Shown here piece after piece: positions 1 to 9,201 of a stretch of DNA of 64,000 bases. A program made the position numbers and the translations under genes. Origin of the DNA: Caldalkalibacillus uzonensis (GTDB taxonomy: Bacteria > Bacillota > Bacilli > Caldalkalibacillales > Caldalkalibacillaceae); NCBI RefSeq assembly GCF_030814135.1, contig NZ_JAUSUQ010000006.1, positions 1-64,000 of the forward strand, in the 5' to 3' direction. The notes beneath the pieces are model-generated. The model saw only the letters and a list, made by a program, of their open reading frames with translations. It did not search any database and was not told where the DNA came from. Position 1 is the stretch's first letter. Each line of letters opens with the position of its first letter.

Positions 1-213
1 TTTCATCCATTTTGTTAATTCCCTACCGCGCTTCCGCTTGGGGGCCTTTTCATCCAGTTAACGGCTTTGCCATTACCTGTATGAAAAGGGAAATATATCT
101 CCAACAAATATTTTACTCATACGGCAGTTCGCCAGTCCTCAAAGTTTCTTTCATTGTTAATCTACAACCACGTTCATCTCAAACAACCACAACGCAGCGC
201 AAGTACAAAAAAG

Positions 214-250
214 AAGCAACCCACCTTGGAAGCTGGCGGGTGGGTTGCTT
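214..250 (-). terminator. Rho-independent terminator of thiM
   Basis: Perfect 12-bp inverted repeat (AAGCAACCCACC / GGTGGGTTGCTT) with a 13-nt loop. On the minus strand it is followed by a run of six T. It lies 56 bases after the thiM stop codon. Nothing else was recognised in bases 1-305; the long plus-strand frame there has no ribosome binding site and no family resemblance. Confidence 0.88.
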
Positions 251-305
251 GATGTCAGGACCGCTTTTTGGGGATGATGAAGGGCAGCCAGATCAGCCGC
301 CCAAA

Positions 306-1049
306 TTACAAGATGGATGCCACCCTTTTTTCCAGCTGTTCAGGTGTGATGTGATACAAAGCGTCCAACAGAGCCGGAACGAAGCTGCCTGGTCCGGATG
401 CCTGGGCCCCAGCCATCTCCCCTGCCAGTTTAAGCATGCTTAAGGCATGAAACGCTGCTTTCTGAGCGTCTTGTTCCACAGCCAGAAATAATCCAATCAG
501 GGAAGTGGCCAGACAGCCGGTGCCTGTCACTCTGGCCAGCAGCGGATGTCCACCAGGGATGGCCACGTGATTGACATAGTCCGTCTCTCCCGTCAATGCC
601 ATCACCGCCTCGAAAGGCCAGTCGATAGGAGCAGCAGACGAGCCGGCATCCACTCCCTTTCCTTCCCAGCTGCCATTGGCCAGAAAGGAGAACTCTGCTC
701 TATTGCCGCAAATCACGACAAAGGAGACCTCATCCATCAAACGTGCAACGGCACGGCGGCGGAAAGCGGTTGCGCCCACCCCAACCGGGTCCAGCACAAC
801 GGGAATGTTCAGCTGGTTGGCTTTTTTTCCGGCGAGTGCCGCGGCCTCGACCAGGCCAGGGTCAAGGGTGCCAATATTGATCACCAAAGCTTGGGCGTGG
901 CTGACCATTTCTTCTACTTCCTCAGCATGGTGGGACATGACAGGACTGCCGCCGGCAGCCAGTGTCCCGTTAGCCACGAAGTTCATCACCACTTGATTGG
1001 TAATATGGTGAATAAGCGGAGATTGCGCCCTGATTTTTCTCAACAGCAT
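306..1049 (-). CDS. thiM: Hydroxyethylthiazole kinase ThiM
   Basis: Phosphorylates 4-methyl-5-(2-hydroxyethyl)thiazole with ATP, the salvage route to the thiazole half of thiamine; cytoplasmic. The 247-residue length is normal for the family. Visible signatures are GSPVMS (about residues 34-39), DPVGVGAT (87-94), the GNRAEF segment (115-120) and the C-terminal GTGC motif ending at the catalytic Cys179. The ATG at 1049 follows an AAGGAGG site. The gene is monocistronic, with its own sigma-A type promoter and terminator. No thiE or thiD lies nearby, and the thiazole synthesis genes at the other end of the window (thiG, thiH) are broken, so salvage by this enzyme may matter to the cell (inference). 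Confidence 0.97.
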   Translation of the reverse strand: MLLRKIRAQSPLIHHITNQVVMNFVANGTLAAGGSPVMSHHAEEVEEMVSHAQALVINIGTLDPGLVEAAALAGKKANQLNIPVVLDPVGVGATAFRRRAVARLMDEVSFVVICGNRAEFSFLANGSWEGKGVDAGSSAAPIDWPFEAVMALTGETDYVNHVAIPGGHPLLARVTGTGCLATSLIGLFLAVEQDAQKAAFHALSMLKLAGEMAGAQASGPGSFVPALLDALYHITPEQLEKRVASIL

Positions 1050-1115
1050 AATCGATAACCCTCCTTATTCTTGCCAGGCTTATACCTTGGCTGATACCAT
1101 TCCTATTCTTTAGCA

Positions 1116-1143
1116 AGTATAAAGCGTGGAAAGGGGATGTCAA
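1116..1143 (-). promoter_or_regulatory. Sigma-A type promoter of thiM
   Basis: On the minus strand, TTGACA (1143-1138) and TATACT (1121-1116) are separated by 16 bases, close to the consensus for vegetative sigma factor. Transcription would start about 60 bases before the thiM ATG. The leader contains a short hairpin-forming stretch (GCC..AGG / CCT..GGC) but not the conserved TPP-riboswitch segments. Confidence 0.7.
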
Positions 1144-1193
1144 GGCAAAAATTTCTAACAAGACTGTGACCAAATTATGAAAACAAACAAAAA

Positions 1194-1209
1194 TGTGATG
1201 TATTTCACA
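1194..1209 (+). promoter_or_regulatory. Fnr-type box upstream of the doxX-like gene
   Basis: TGTGATGTATTTCACA matches the Bacillus Fnr/CRP-family consensus TGTGA-N6-TCACA at all ten defined positions. A -10 like TACACT at 1232-1237 would put a start near 1243, so the box centre falls at about -41.5, the classic activating position. It suggests anaerobic induction of the gene at 1283. Confidence 0.72.
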
Positions 1210-1282
1210 GGTCTTTAGCTGCTAAGAACTGTACACTTAAGGTGTAAAAAACACCACTTCATTTTGAAAGGAGGAATGGTTG

Positions 1283-1798
1283 ATGTTTGTCAAGTTTCTC
1301 AGGGAGAGCGCCGTTGCGGCTTGGTTGTTATTAGTTGCCCGTCTGTGGCTGGGGTGGAAATGGTTGAAGGCAGGTTGGGGCAAAGTGACAGGGGATTTTG
1401 ACGCTTCAGGGTATTTACAAGGAGCCATTGCCAAAGCCAGCGGAGACAATCCAGTTGTACAAGAGTGGTGGGCCAACTTTTTAAGCGGATTCGCACTTCC
1501 TAATGTTAACTTGTTCAACTTTTTGGTTGCCTGGGGAGAGTTACTTGTCGGTCTGGGTCTTATTTTAGGCACATTTACAACATTTGCAACTTTGATGGGC
1601 GTTGTGATGAATTTTGCTTTCCTGTTCTCTGGAACAATCAGCACCAACCCTCACATGATCCTAGTGGCCATGTTTATCCTGGTTGCCGGAGCCAATGCCG
1701 GTAAAATCGGTTTGGACCGCTGGGTCATTCCTTACCTCAGACAAGGAATGCAAGGGCTGCTCAACCGGGGTAAGGAGTTTAAACAGACTGGTGTCTAG
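1283..1798 (+). CDS. DoxX family membrane protein
   Basis: Membrane protein of the DoxX/DoxD type, about 171 residues with four predicted hydrophobic segments. The family includes subunits linked to thiosulfate:quinone oxidoreductase, but most bacterial members have no proven role, so substrate is unknown here. AAAGGAGG at 1267-1274 fits the ATG at 1283 best; a TTG three bases earlier is the alternative start. It stands alone between thiM (divergent) and adhE, and a perfect Fnr-type box with a well-placed -10 precedes it, so a role under oxygen limitation is likely (inference). The region 1799-1950 after it holds no clear terminator, only weak dyads. Confidence 0.8.
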   Translation: MFVKFLRESAVAAWLLLVARLWLGWKWLKAGWGKVTGDFDASGYLQGAIAKASGDNPVVQEWWANFLSGFALPNVNLFNFLVAWGELLVGLGLILGTFTTFATLMGVVMNFAFLFSGTISTNPHMILVAMFILVAGANAGKIGLDRWVIPYLRQGMQGLLNRGKEFKQTGV

Positions 1799-1887
1799 GG
1801 AGAGATGTATAAGCAGAGAATGAATAAGTAAAGAAATAATAAAGAATAATTGTTCTGAGCAATACCTGTTCTTTTTTTAGCCATATA

Positions 1888-1917
1888 TGTGAAATGTTTC
1901 ACAAACTCAAGCTTGTT
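1888..1917 (+). promoter_or_regulatory. Fnr-type box plus conserved CAAGCTTGTT element upstream of adhE
   Basis: TGTGAAATGTTTCACA (1888-1903) is a full TGTGA-N6-TCACA match and nearly a perfect palindrome. Four bases later comes CAAGCTTGTT (1908-1917). The same box and the same ten bases at the same distance occur before narG-1 (46892-46921). A TTTAAT -10 candidate follows at 1923-1928. Anaerobic induction of adhE-pflB-pflA is expected. Confidence 0.78.
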
Positions 1918-1950
1918 AAACCTTTAATAATGTAGGAGGAGAGAGAAATC

Positions 1951-4557
1951 ATGGCGGTCAAACACAAAGAAGCCAAACAATCTGATCTAGCTGCAGTGAT
2001 TGACACGTTAATCACTAATGCTGAGCATGCCCAGCGGGAGTATATGCACCTCAATCAAGAGCAAGTGGATCACATTGTCAAGGAGATGGCGCTGGCTGGG
2101 CTGGACCAGCATATGGCCTTAGCCAAACTGGCCGTGGAAGAGACCGGGAGAGGTGTCTTTGAAGACAAAGCAACCAAAAACATTTTTGCTACTGAATATA
2201 TCTACCACAATATTAAATATGACAAAACAGTAGGCAGCATTAAGGAAGATCCGTACAACGGGATCATGGAAATTGCCGAACCCGTGGGGATTGTGCTGGG
2301 GGTGACACCCGTTACCAATCCCACCTCAACAACCTTGTTTAAATCCTTAATCGCCGTTAAAACACGCAATCCTATCATCTTCGCTTTCCATCCTTCTGCT
2401 CAAAAATGCAGCCGTGAGGCGGCGCGCATTGTCCGTGATGCAGCGGTCAAAGCAGGGGCACCTGAGCATTGTATCCAATGGGTAGAGAACCCTTCTGTGG
2501 AAACCACCCAGGCGCTGATGAAGCATCCTAAAGTGGCCTTAATTCTGGCCACCGGAGGGGCAGCCATGGTCAAATCAGCTTACAGCTCAGGCAAGCCGGC
2601 CTTGGGTGTGGGACCGGGGAATGTGCCCTGCTACATTGAAAAGACAGCTCACATCAAACGGGCTGTGACTGACTTGATTCTCTCCAAAACTTTTGACAAC
2701 GGCATGATTTGCGCTTCCGAGCAGGCTGTTATTGTTGATAAAGACATTTGTCCAGAAGTTAAGGCGTATATGGCTGACAATGGCTGCCACTTTTTATCAC
2801 CTGCTGAGTTGAAAAAAGTGGAGAAACTGGTGATTAACCCTGCTTCCTGCGTAGTGAACCCCGATATCGTCGGACAACCAGCGGTCAAAATTGCTGAACT
2901 GGCCGGCATTAGGGTGCCTGACCAGACAAAAATCCTGGTCGCTGAGCTAAAAGGGGTCGGCCCCCAGCATCCCCTTTCCAGGGAAAAATTAAGTCCGGTT
3001 TTGGCCTTTTATCAAGCGAAAACAACAGAAGAGGGACTCAAACTGGCTGAAGACATCATCGCCTTTGGAGGCATGGGCCACTCCGCTGTGATTCACTCCA
3101 GCAATCCCAACGTGATTGAAGCGTTTGGCAAGCGCATGAAAACAGGACGCATCATTGTCAACGCCCCGTCTTCACAGGGGGCCATCGGCGATATTTATAA
3201 TGCCTACATCCCCTCGTTGACTTTAGGGTGCGGCACATTTGGCCATAACTCGACCACAGCCAATGTGTCTGCCATCCATCTCATTAATGTGAAACGTATG
3301 GCCACACGCACGTACAACATCCAATGGTTTAAAGTGCCGCCTAAAATTTATTTTGAAAAAGGCGCAACTAAATACCTGGAAAAAATGAGGGATATCAGCC
3401 GGGTCTTTATTGTGACAGACCCTCACATGGAAAAGCTGGGTTACGTAGACCGGGTGCTGTACTGGTTGCGCAAACGTCCCGATTATGTCCAGGTGGAAAC
3501 ATTCTCGGAAGTGGAGCCGGATCCCTCCTTTGACACCGTGCTCAAAGGGGCAGAGCTGATGAAAAAATATGAACCTGATGTGATTATTGCCCTGGGAGGA
3601 GGATCCCCTATTGATGCAGCTAAAGCAATGTGGCTGTTATACGAATATCCGCAAGTGGATGTAAACGGCATAAAGCAGAAGTTTTTGGATATCCGCAAGC
3701 GGGTGTATAAATATCCTTTGTTGGGCAAAAAGGCCAAATTTGTGGCCATTCCAACCACGTCAGGAACCGGGTCTGAGGTCACGCCCTTCTCCGTCATCAC
3801 GGATAAAGCAGAGAATGTGAAATATCCTCTGGCTGATTATGAATTAACCCCTGATGTGGCCATCATTGACCCGGAGTATGTGCTCAGTGTGCCTAAAAAT
3901 GTAACGGCAGATACGGGGATGGATGTGCTGACCCATGCCATTGAAGCCTATGTTTCCAACATGGCCAACGACTATACGGACGGATTGGCCATCAAGGCGA
4001 TCCAGCTGGTGTTTGAGTACTTGCCCCGGGCCTATCATAATGGACGGGATGAAGTGGCCAGAGAAAAAATGCATAACGCTTCGGCCATCGCCGGTATGGC
4101 CTTTGCCAATGCCTTCTTGGGCATCAATCACAGCCTGGCCCACAAGCTGGGGGCAGCCTTTAACATTCCCCACGGAAGGGCCAATACGATCCTGATGCCC
4201 CATGTGATCCGGTATAATGCCCTGAAGCCGACCAAATTTTCCTCTTTCCCTAAGTATGAACACTTTGTGGCCGACCAGCGATATGCCGAGATAGCCCGGG
4301 TTCTGGGTTTGCCTTGCCGGACAGTGGAAGAAGGGGTACAAAGCCTGATCAAAGCGGTGATTGATCTGGCTAAAGAACTGGAAATGCCCCTCAGCATTGC
4401 CGAGTGCGGTGTCGGGCGTGAGGTGTTTGAAGCCCAGGTGGATCAGTTGGCCGAAAAAGCCTTCGAAGACCAGTGCACAACCACCAACCCCAAATTGCCG
4501 CTGGTCAGTGAGTTAGCGGAGATTTACCGTCAAGCTTACGAAGGTTACAAAGACTGA
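1951..4557 (+). CDS. adhE: Bifunctional acetaldehyde-CoA / alcohol dehydrogenase AdhE
   Basis: Converts acetyl-CoA to acetaldehyde and then ethanol, using two NADH; the main ethanol step of mixed-acid fermentation. At 868 residues it has the usual two-domain length. The N-terminal aldehyde dehydrogenase half carries the catalytic Cys near residue 254 (motif GMICASE). The C-terminal iron-dependent alcohol dehydrogenase half has GGGSPIDAAK, HAIEAYVS and the metal-binding GINHSLAHKLG...PHGRAN segments. The start ATG follows AGGAGGAGAG. The gene opens an operon with pflB (39 bases later) and pflA, and is preceded by a perfect Fnr-type box, which fits anaerobic expression. AdhE usually forms long spirosome filaments (family knowledge). 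Confidence 0.97.
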   Translation: MAVKHKEAKQSDLAAVIDTLITNAEHAQREYMHLNQEQVDHIVKEMALAGLDQHMALAKLAVEETGRGVFEDKATKNIFATEYIYHNIKYDKTVGSIKEDPYNGIMEIAEPVGIVLGVTPVTNPTSTTLFKSLIAVKTRNPIIFAFHPSAQKCSREAARIVRDAAVKAGAPEHCIQWVENPSVETTQALMKHPKVALILATGGAAMVKSAYSSGKPALGVGPGNVPCYIEKTAHIKRAVTDLILSKTFDNGMICASEQAVIVDKDICPEVKAYMADNGCHFLSPAELKKVEKLVINPASCVVNPDIVGQPAVKIAELAGIRVPDQTKILVAELKGVGPQHPLSREKLSPVLAFYQAKTTEEGLKLAEDIIAFGGMGHSAVIHSSNPNVIEAFGKRMKTGRIIVNAPSSQGAIGDIYNAYIPSLTLGCGTFGHNSTTANVSAIHLINVKRMATRTYNIQWFKVPPKIYFEKGATKYLEKMRDISRVFIVTDPHMEKLGYVDRVLYWLRKRPDYVQVETFSEVEPDPSFDTVLKGAELMKKYEPDVIIALGGGSPIDAAKAMWLLYEYPQVDVNGIKQKFLDIRKRVYKYPLLGKKAKFVAIPTTSGTGSEVTPFSVITDKAENVKYPLADYELTPDVAIIDPEYVLSVPKNVTADTGMDVLTHAIEAYVSNMANDYTDGLAIKAIQLVFEYLPRAYHNGRDEVAREKMHNASAIAGMAFANAFLGINHSLAHKLGAAFNIPHGRANTILMPHVIRYNALKPTKFSSFPKYEHFVADQRYAEIARVLGLPCRTVEEGVQSLIKAVIDLAKELEMPLSIAECGVGREVFEAQVDQLAEKAFEDQCTTTNPKLPLVSELAEIYRQAYEGYKD

Positions 4558-4596
4558 ACAAAGCATATTCAGAAAAACTTGAAAGGAGCATGTGGT

Positions 4597-6315
4597 ATGG
4601 ACAAGTGGAGAGGTTTTAAACCTGGAAAATGGATGGAGGAAGTGAATGTCCGGGATTTTATCCAGCTGAACTGGTCTCCTTACACAGGGAATGAATCATT
4701 CCTGGCCGGTCCCACGGAAAGAACAAAGCAACTGTGGGAAAAAGTACAAGTGTTATTAAAAAAAGAGAGAGAAAAGGGCGGGGTGCTGGATGTGGACACG
4801 AAAACCGTCTCCACCATCACCTCCCATCTGCCAGGCTATATCGATAAAGAGATGGAGCAAGTGGTGGGCTTACAAACGGACGCTCCCCTTAAACGGGCCA
4901 TTATGCCGTTCGGGGGCATCCGCATGGTCAAAGAAGCGTGCCGGGCTTATGGTTATGAGCTGGACCCTGGGGTGGAAAAAATCTTTACCCTGTACCGCAA
5001 AACTCATAACCAAGGGGTGTTTGATGTCTATACCCCGGAGATGAGGTTGGCCCGCAAGGCAGGCATTATTACGGGTCTGCCTGACGCGTACGGGCGGGGG
5101 CGGATTATTGGTGATTACCGCCGCGTTCCCCTGTACGGCGTCGATTTTCTCATTAAACAAAAGCAGCAGGAACTGGCCCTCTTGGAAGCAGATGTCATGC
5201 TGGACGAAACAATCCGGGAGCGGGAAGAGCTGGCTGAGCAAATTAAAGCGCTCCAGGAGCTGAAGGAGATGGCTGCCAGCTACGGCTATGATATTTCCCA
5301 GCCGGCTGGAAATGCACAAGAGGCGGTCCAGTGGTTGTACTTTGCCTATCTGGCTGCCATTAAGGAGCAAAACGGGGCAGCCATGAGCTTGGGGCGTGTC
5401 TCCACCTTCCTGGATATTTACATTGAGCGGGATTTGCGGGAAGGGACCTTAACTGAGCAAGAAGCCCAGGAGCTGATCGATCACTTTGTGATGAAACTGC
5501 GCTTGGTTAAATTTTTACGCACGCCTGAGTACAACGAACTGTTCAGCGGGGACCCAACCTGGGTAACCGAGTCCATCGGCGGTATGGCTGTTGATGGGCG
5601 TCCGCTGGTCACCAAAACGTCGTTCCGGTTCTTGCATACCCTGGACAATCTGGGGCCGGCTCCTGAACCCAACCTGACTGTGCTATGGTCGACACGTTTG
5701 CCCGAACCGTTTAAGAACTATTGTGCCAAAATGTCTATTAAAACAAGTGCCATCCGGTATGAAAACGATGACCTGATGCGTCCCGAGTTTGGGGATGACT
5801 ATGGCATTGCCTGCTGCGTGTCGGCCATGCGTATCGGCAAGCAGATGCAATTTTTCGGCGCCAGGGCCAATTTAGCGAAAGCGTTGCTGTATGCCATCAA
5901 TGGCGGAAAGGATGAAAAGTTAAAGATTCAGGTGGCACCCCGGTTTGAACCAATCAGGGATGAGATCCTTGATTATGAAGTGGTCAGGGAGCGCTTTGAC
6001 CAGGTCTTGGATTGGCTGGCAAAACTGTATATGAACACGTTGAACGTGATTCACTATATGCACGACAAATATTGCTATGAACGGATTGAAATGGCCCTGC
6101 ATGACAGGGAGATTGTCCGTACCATGGCTTGCGGCATTGCCGGATTGTCCGTAGTCGCAGACTCTTTGAGCGCAATCAAATATGCCACAGTGAAGCCCAT
6201 CCGGGATGAAAACGGGCTTGCTATAGACTTCAAGATCGAAGGAGACTATCCCAAATACGGCAACGATGATGACCGGGTGGACTTATTGCCAAAGAGATCG
6301 TCCACACCTTTATGA
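4597..6315 (+). CDS. pflB: Pyruvate formate-lyase, N-terminal and catalytic-Cys part (frameshifted gene)
   Basis: Pyruvate formate-lyase turns pyruvate and CoA into formate and acetyl-CoA. This reading frame holds the first three quarters, including the active-site Cys pair (residues 406-407, in IACCVSAMR). The ATG at 4597 is supported by AAAGGAG at 4582-4588; a TTG at 4579 lies on the wrong side of that site. The frame leaves the family sequence after Asp at about 6273: the last ten or so residues are out of frame and end at TGA 6313-6315. The family sequence goes on in another frame (IAKEIVHTF, then the downstream ORF). One base appears to be missing near 6274-6276. This is either a real mutation, a sequencing error, or an unusual recoding site; no slippery heptamer is visible. 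Confidence 0.9.
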   Translation: MDKWRGFKPGKWMEEVNVRDFIQLNWSPYTGNESFLAGPTERTKQLWEKVQVLLKKEREKGGVLDVDTKTVSTITSHLPGYIDKEMEQVVGLQTDAPLKRAIMPFGGIRMVKEACRAYGYELDPGVEKIFTLYRKTHNQGVFDVYTPEMRLARKAGIITGLPDAYGRGRIIGDYRRVPLYGVDFLIKQKQQELALLEADVMLDETIREREELAEQIKALQELKEMAASYGYDISQPAGNAQEAVQWLYFAYLAAIKEQNGAAMSLGRVSTFLDIYIERDLREGTLTEQEAQELIDHFVMKLRLVKFLRTPEYNELFSGDPTWVTESIGGMAVDGRPLVTKTSFRFLHTLDNLGPAPEPNLTVLWSTRLPEPFKNYCAKMSIKTSAIRYENDDLMRPEFGDDYGIACCVSAMRIGKQMQFFGARANLAKALLYAINGGKDEKLKIQVAPRFEPIRDEILDYEVVRERFDQVLDWLAKLYMNTLNVIHYMHDKYCYERIEMALHDREIVRTMACGIAGLSVVADSLSAIKYATVKPIRDENGLAIDFKIEGDYPKYGNDDDRVDLLPKRSSTPL

Positions 6316-6824
6316 ACAAGCTGCACAAACACAAAGCATACAGGGGTGCCATTCCCACCCTGTCTGTGTTGACCATTACTTCCAATGTGGTCTATGGCAA
6401 GAAAACGGGTAACACCCCTGATGGACGCCGGGCAGGAGAACCTTTTGCCCCCGGGGCCAATCCCATGCATGGACGGGACACTAAAGGGGCATTGGCTTCC
6501 CTCAACTCGGTGGCCAAACTGCCCTATCAGGATGCGTTGGACGGGATTTCCAACACGTTCTCCATCATACCCAAAGCCCTGGGCAGAGAAGAGGAAGACC
6601 GCGTCCACAATCTGAAAGGGCTTTTGGACGGTTATATAAGCCAACAGGCACACCACATTAATGTGAATGTGCTCAACCGGGAAACATTGCGGGATGCGAT
6701 GGAACATCCGGAAAAATATCCTCAACTGACCATCCGCGTTTCTGGTTATGCCGTTAACTTTATTAAATTGACAAGGGAGCAACAGTTAGATGTGTTGAAG
6801 CGGACCTTCCATGAACAGATGTAA
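6312..6824 (+). CDS. pflB: Pyruvate formate-lyase, C-terminal glycyl-radical part (frameshifted gene)
   Basis: Continuation of pflB in the -1 frame. It carries the conserved [16 protein letters not shown] and the glycyl-radical loop RVSGYAV near the C-terminus, where PflA abstracts a hydrogen atom from Gly. In-frame family sequence starts upstream of the ATG at about 6277, so the ATG at 6312 is an internal Met of the intact protein, not a natural start. Still, the stop of the first part and this ATG overlap as ATGA, a pattern that permits reinitiation, so production of two fragments cannot be excluded. E. coli phage-type YfiD spare parts show that a separate glycyl-radical domain can work with a damaged PFL (family knowledge), which makes this worth checking. 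Confidence 0.88.
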   Translation: MNKLHKHKAYRGAIPTLSVLTITSNVVYGKKTGNTPDGRRAGEPFAPGANPMHGRDTKGALASLNSVAKLPYQDALDGISNTFSIIPKALGREEEDRVHNLKGLLDGYISQQAHHINVNVLNRETLRDAMEHPEKYPQLTIRVSGYAVNFIKLTREQQLDVLKRTFHEQM

Positions 6825-6852
6825 CAATTAAACTGAGGAGTTGAGTCATGTC

Positions 6853-7623
6853 ATGTTAAGAGGACGTATCCATTCCGTTGAAACTTGCGGGACCGTTGAC
6901 GGTCCCGGCATCCGCTATGTGGTGTTTATGCAGGGGTGCTTGCTGCGCTGCCAATACTGCCACAATCCAGATACCTGGGACTTAAAGGGAGGAAAGACGG
7001 TCACGAGAGAGGAATTGCTGCAAGATATGAAAGGGTACGTCCCTTATATGACTTTTTCTGGCGGTGGTGTCACTGTCTCTGGAGGTGAACCGCTGTTGCA
7101 AGCCGAATTTGTGGCAGAACTGTTCAAGGCCTGCAAGGAGCGGGACATTCATACTGCTTTGGATACCTCAGGGGGTTGTTTCACCGGCCATGGGGTACAG
7201 CGCCAGATCATTGATCGTTTGCTGGAGGTCACCGATCTGGTCCTTCTTGACCTGAAGCATATTGATGAGGCGAAGCACCGCCGCCTCACTGGACGTTCCA
7301 ATGCTCACATCTTACATTTTGCCCGTTACCTTGCGGAAAAGGGAACGCCAGTTTGGATCCGGCATGTGCTTGTGCCAGGTTATACCGATGATGAACTTGA
7401 TTTAGCCCGTCTTGGCCAATTTATCAAGACATTGCCCAATGTACAAAAAATAGAGATTCTCCCTTATCATCAGCTTGGTGTTCATAAGTGGCATGCGTTG
7501 GGACTCCATTATCCTTTGGCAAACGTACACCCGCCCACAGATAAGAACATTCAGCGGGCCTATTTGATCCTGACTGGGAAAGGACAACAGTCTAATCTGA
7601 CAGGCCAGCTTGATATGTGTTAA
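6853..7623 (+). CDS. pflA: Pyruvate formate-lyase activating enzyme (radical SAM)
   Basis: Radical SAM enzyme that installs the glycyl radical on PflB; cytoplasmic, oxygen-sensitive. The CxxxCxxC motif for the [4Fe-4S] cluster is CLLRCQYC near residues 29-36, followed by the GGE-type motif in TVSGGEPLLQAEF. Length of about 256 residues is normal. GAGGAG at 6835-6840 sits too close to a TTG at 6841, so the ATG at 6853 is preferred; it also gives the usual MLxGRIHSVE start. The gene begins 28 bases after pflB and ends the fermentation operon. Its presence argues that pflB is, or recently was, functional. Confidence 0.95.
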   Translation: MLRGRIHSVETCGTVDGPGIRYVVFMQGCLLRCQYCHNPDTWDLKGGKTVTREELLQDMKGYVPYMTFSGGGVTVSGGEPLLQAEFVAELFKACKERDIHTALDTSGGCFTGHGVQRQIIDRLLEVTDLVLLDLKHIDEAKHRRLTGRSNAHILHFARYLAEKGTPVWIRHVLVPGYTDDELDLARLGQFIKTLPNVQKIEILPYHQLGVHKWHALGLHYPLANVHPPTDKNIQRAYLILTGKGQQSNLTGQLDMC

Positions 7624-7677
7624 CAGGGTGAAGGAATCATGGCTATTAAGAAGGGAACGATTTTTTTTAAAGTTGTA

Positions 7678-7693
7678 TGTGAAATAATTCACA
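7678..7693 (+). promoter_or_regulatory. Fnr-type box upstream of the dicarboxylate/fumarate operon
   Basis: TGTGAAATAATTCACA matches TGTGA-N6-TCACA at all defined positions. It lies 60 bases before the transporter start codon at 7753, in a 129-base gap that follows pflA. It implies that the transporter-fumarase-fumarate reductase genes form their own anaerobically induced unit. Confidence 0.72.
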
Positions 7694-7752
7694 ATTTGTT
7701 AATCGTGCAACCGTTGAATGCACAAATGAATGGACAAAGGGAGTGATAGAAA

Positions 7753-9171
7753 ATGACGAAAAAAAGCGATGTGAAGCTTATTCCTTTATTGATCACGTTA
7801 GCGATTGGGATTGGTATTTGGAATATTGCCCCCCCAGCCGGATTGGAAAAGGAAGCATGGCAGCTTTTCGCCATATTTGTAGCTACGATTGTCGGGCTTA
7901 TCATTAAGCCCATGCCGATGGGAGTTGTGGCTATTTTCGGTCTGACGGCGACCGTATTGACCAAAACGTTGACGATAGGTGACGCACTGAGCGGTTTCAG
8001 CAATTCCGTCATATGGCTGATTGTCATCGCCTTCTTTGTTTCCCGAGGGTTTATTAAAACGGGACTCGGTTCGAGAGTGGCTTACTTTTTCGTTATGAAA
8101 TTTGGCAAAAAGACGCTTGGGCTTTCGTATGCCTTGCTGTTTAGCGATCTGCTTTTGGCGCCGGCGATGCCGTCCAATACTGCGCGGGCGGGAGGGATTG
8201 TGTTGCCGATTATCCGCTCGTTGTCCGAAGCGTACGGTTCCCGGGTCGAAGACGGAACGGAAAGAAAAATTGGTTCTTTCCTGACCAAAGTGGCCTTTCA
8301 GGGTGACATGATTACATCGGCGATGTTTCTGACTGCCATGGCAGCCAACCCATTAGTGGTGAGCATTGCGGCTGAAATTACGGGAGTAAACATTTCCTGG
8401 ACCGGGTGGATGGTCGCAGCATTTGTTCCCGGAATTGTAAGTTTAATCATTATCCCGCTTGTGATTTACAAAATTTATCCGCCCGAAATTAAAGAAACAC
8501 CTGGCGCGGCAGAACTGGCCAAACAGAAATTGGCGGAAATGGGGCCGTTGAAAAGATCGGAATGGTATATGGTCGGCGTGTTTTTCCTTATCCTCTGCCT
8601 TTGGATTTTCGGAACAAAAGTGGGGATCGACGCGACCACGACCGCTTTTATCGGATTGTGCGCGTTGCTTTTGCTTCAGGTTTTATCCTGGTCAGACATC
8701 AAAAATGAACAAGGGGCATGGGATACGCTGGTCTGGTTTGCGGCTCTCGTCATGATGGCCACCTTTTTAAATCAGCTCGGCTTCATTCCATGGTTTAGTG
8801 GAATAATGGAAGGCAGTGTGTCCGGCATGTCTTGGGTAGTCGCACTCATTGTCTTAGCTCTGGTGTACTTCTATTCACACTATTTCTTTGCCAGCAATAC
8901 AGCTCATGTCAGTGCGATGTACGGGGCATTTTTAGCTGTATTAGTTGCGGCAGGAGCGCCGCCCTTATTATCCGCTCTGGTTCTCGGTTTCTTCAGCAAT
9001 TTGTTTGCCTGCACTACGCATTACGGCTGCGGGCCCGCTCCAGTGTTTTTTGGCACTGGCTATGTCAGTCAAAATAAATGGTGGTCTATCGGCTTCCTTA
9101 TCTCGATCATTCATATCCTTGTCTGGTTGGGAATCGGTGGACTGTGGTGGAAATTGTTAGGACTTTGGTAA
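7753..9171 (+). CDS. DASS family anion antiporter/symporter (dicarboxylate, tartrate or citrate type)
   Basis: Inner-membrane carrier of the divalent anion:Na+ symporter family (CitT/TtdT/SodiT1 group), 472 residues with about twelve hydrophobic segments. The family SNT motif is present in the first repeat (AMPSNTARAGG, about residues 139-149), and a second SNTAHVSA segment appears in the C-terminal repeat. Members move citrate, tartrate, succinate, malate or 2-oxoglutarate. Position as first gene of an operon with fumarase and fumarate reductase genes suggests uptake of malate, fumarate or tartrate in exchange for succinate (inference). The start ATG follows AAGGGAGTGATAG. An Fnr-type box lies just upstream. 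Confidence 0.9.
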   Translation: MTKKSDVKLIPLLITLAIGIGIWNIAPPAGLEKEAWQLFAIFVATIVGLIIKPMPMGVVAIFGLTATVLTKTLTIGDALSGFSNSVIWLIVIAFFVSRGFIKTGLGSRVAYFFVMKFGKKTLGLSYALLFSDLLLAPAMPSNTARAGGIVLPIIRSLSEAYGSRVEDGTERKIGSFLTKVAFQGDMITSAMFLTAMAANPLVVSIAAEITGVNISWTGWMVAAFVPGIVSLIIIPLVIYKIYPPEIKETPGAAELAKQKLAEMGPLKRSEWYMVGVFFLILCLWIFGTKVGIDATTTAFIGLCALLLLQVLSWSDIKNEQGAWDTLVWFAALVMMATFLNQLGFIPWFSGIMEGSVSGMSWVVALIVLALVYFYSHYFFASNTAHVSAMYGAFLAVLVAAGAPPLLSALVLGFFSNLFACTTHYGCGPAPVFFGTGYVSQNKWWSIGFLISIIHILVWLGIGGLWWKLLGLW

Positions 9172-9201
9172 GAGCGTTTTTTCCATAAGGAGGTGATGTA
9201 A

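Noticed and set aside
12-443. Plus-strand open frame of 143 codons at the window start
   Set aside because: It runs through the thiM terminator and the antisense of thiM, has no ribosome binding site, and its residue make-up is not protein-like.
1050-1180. TPP riboswitch before thiM
   Set aside because: The leader is only about 60 bases from the predicted start and lacks the conserved CUGAGA and CCUGAUCUGGAUAAU-type segments; only a short hairpin is present.
3935-4195. Overlapping frames inside adhE and other long genes on either strand
   Set aside because: These are shadows of the real genes: no ribosome binding sites, no recognisable domains, and they overlap intact conserved proteins completely.
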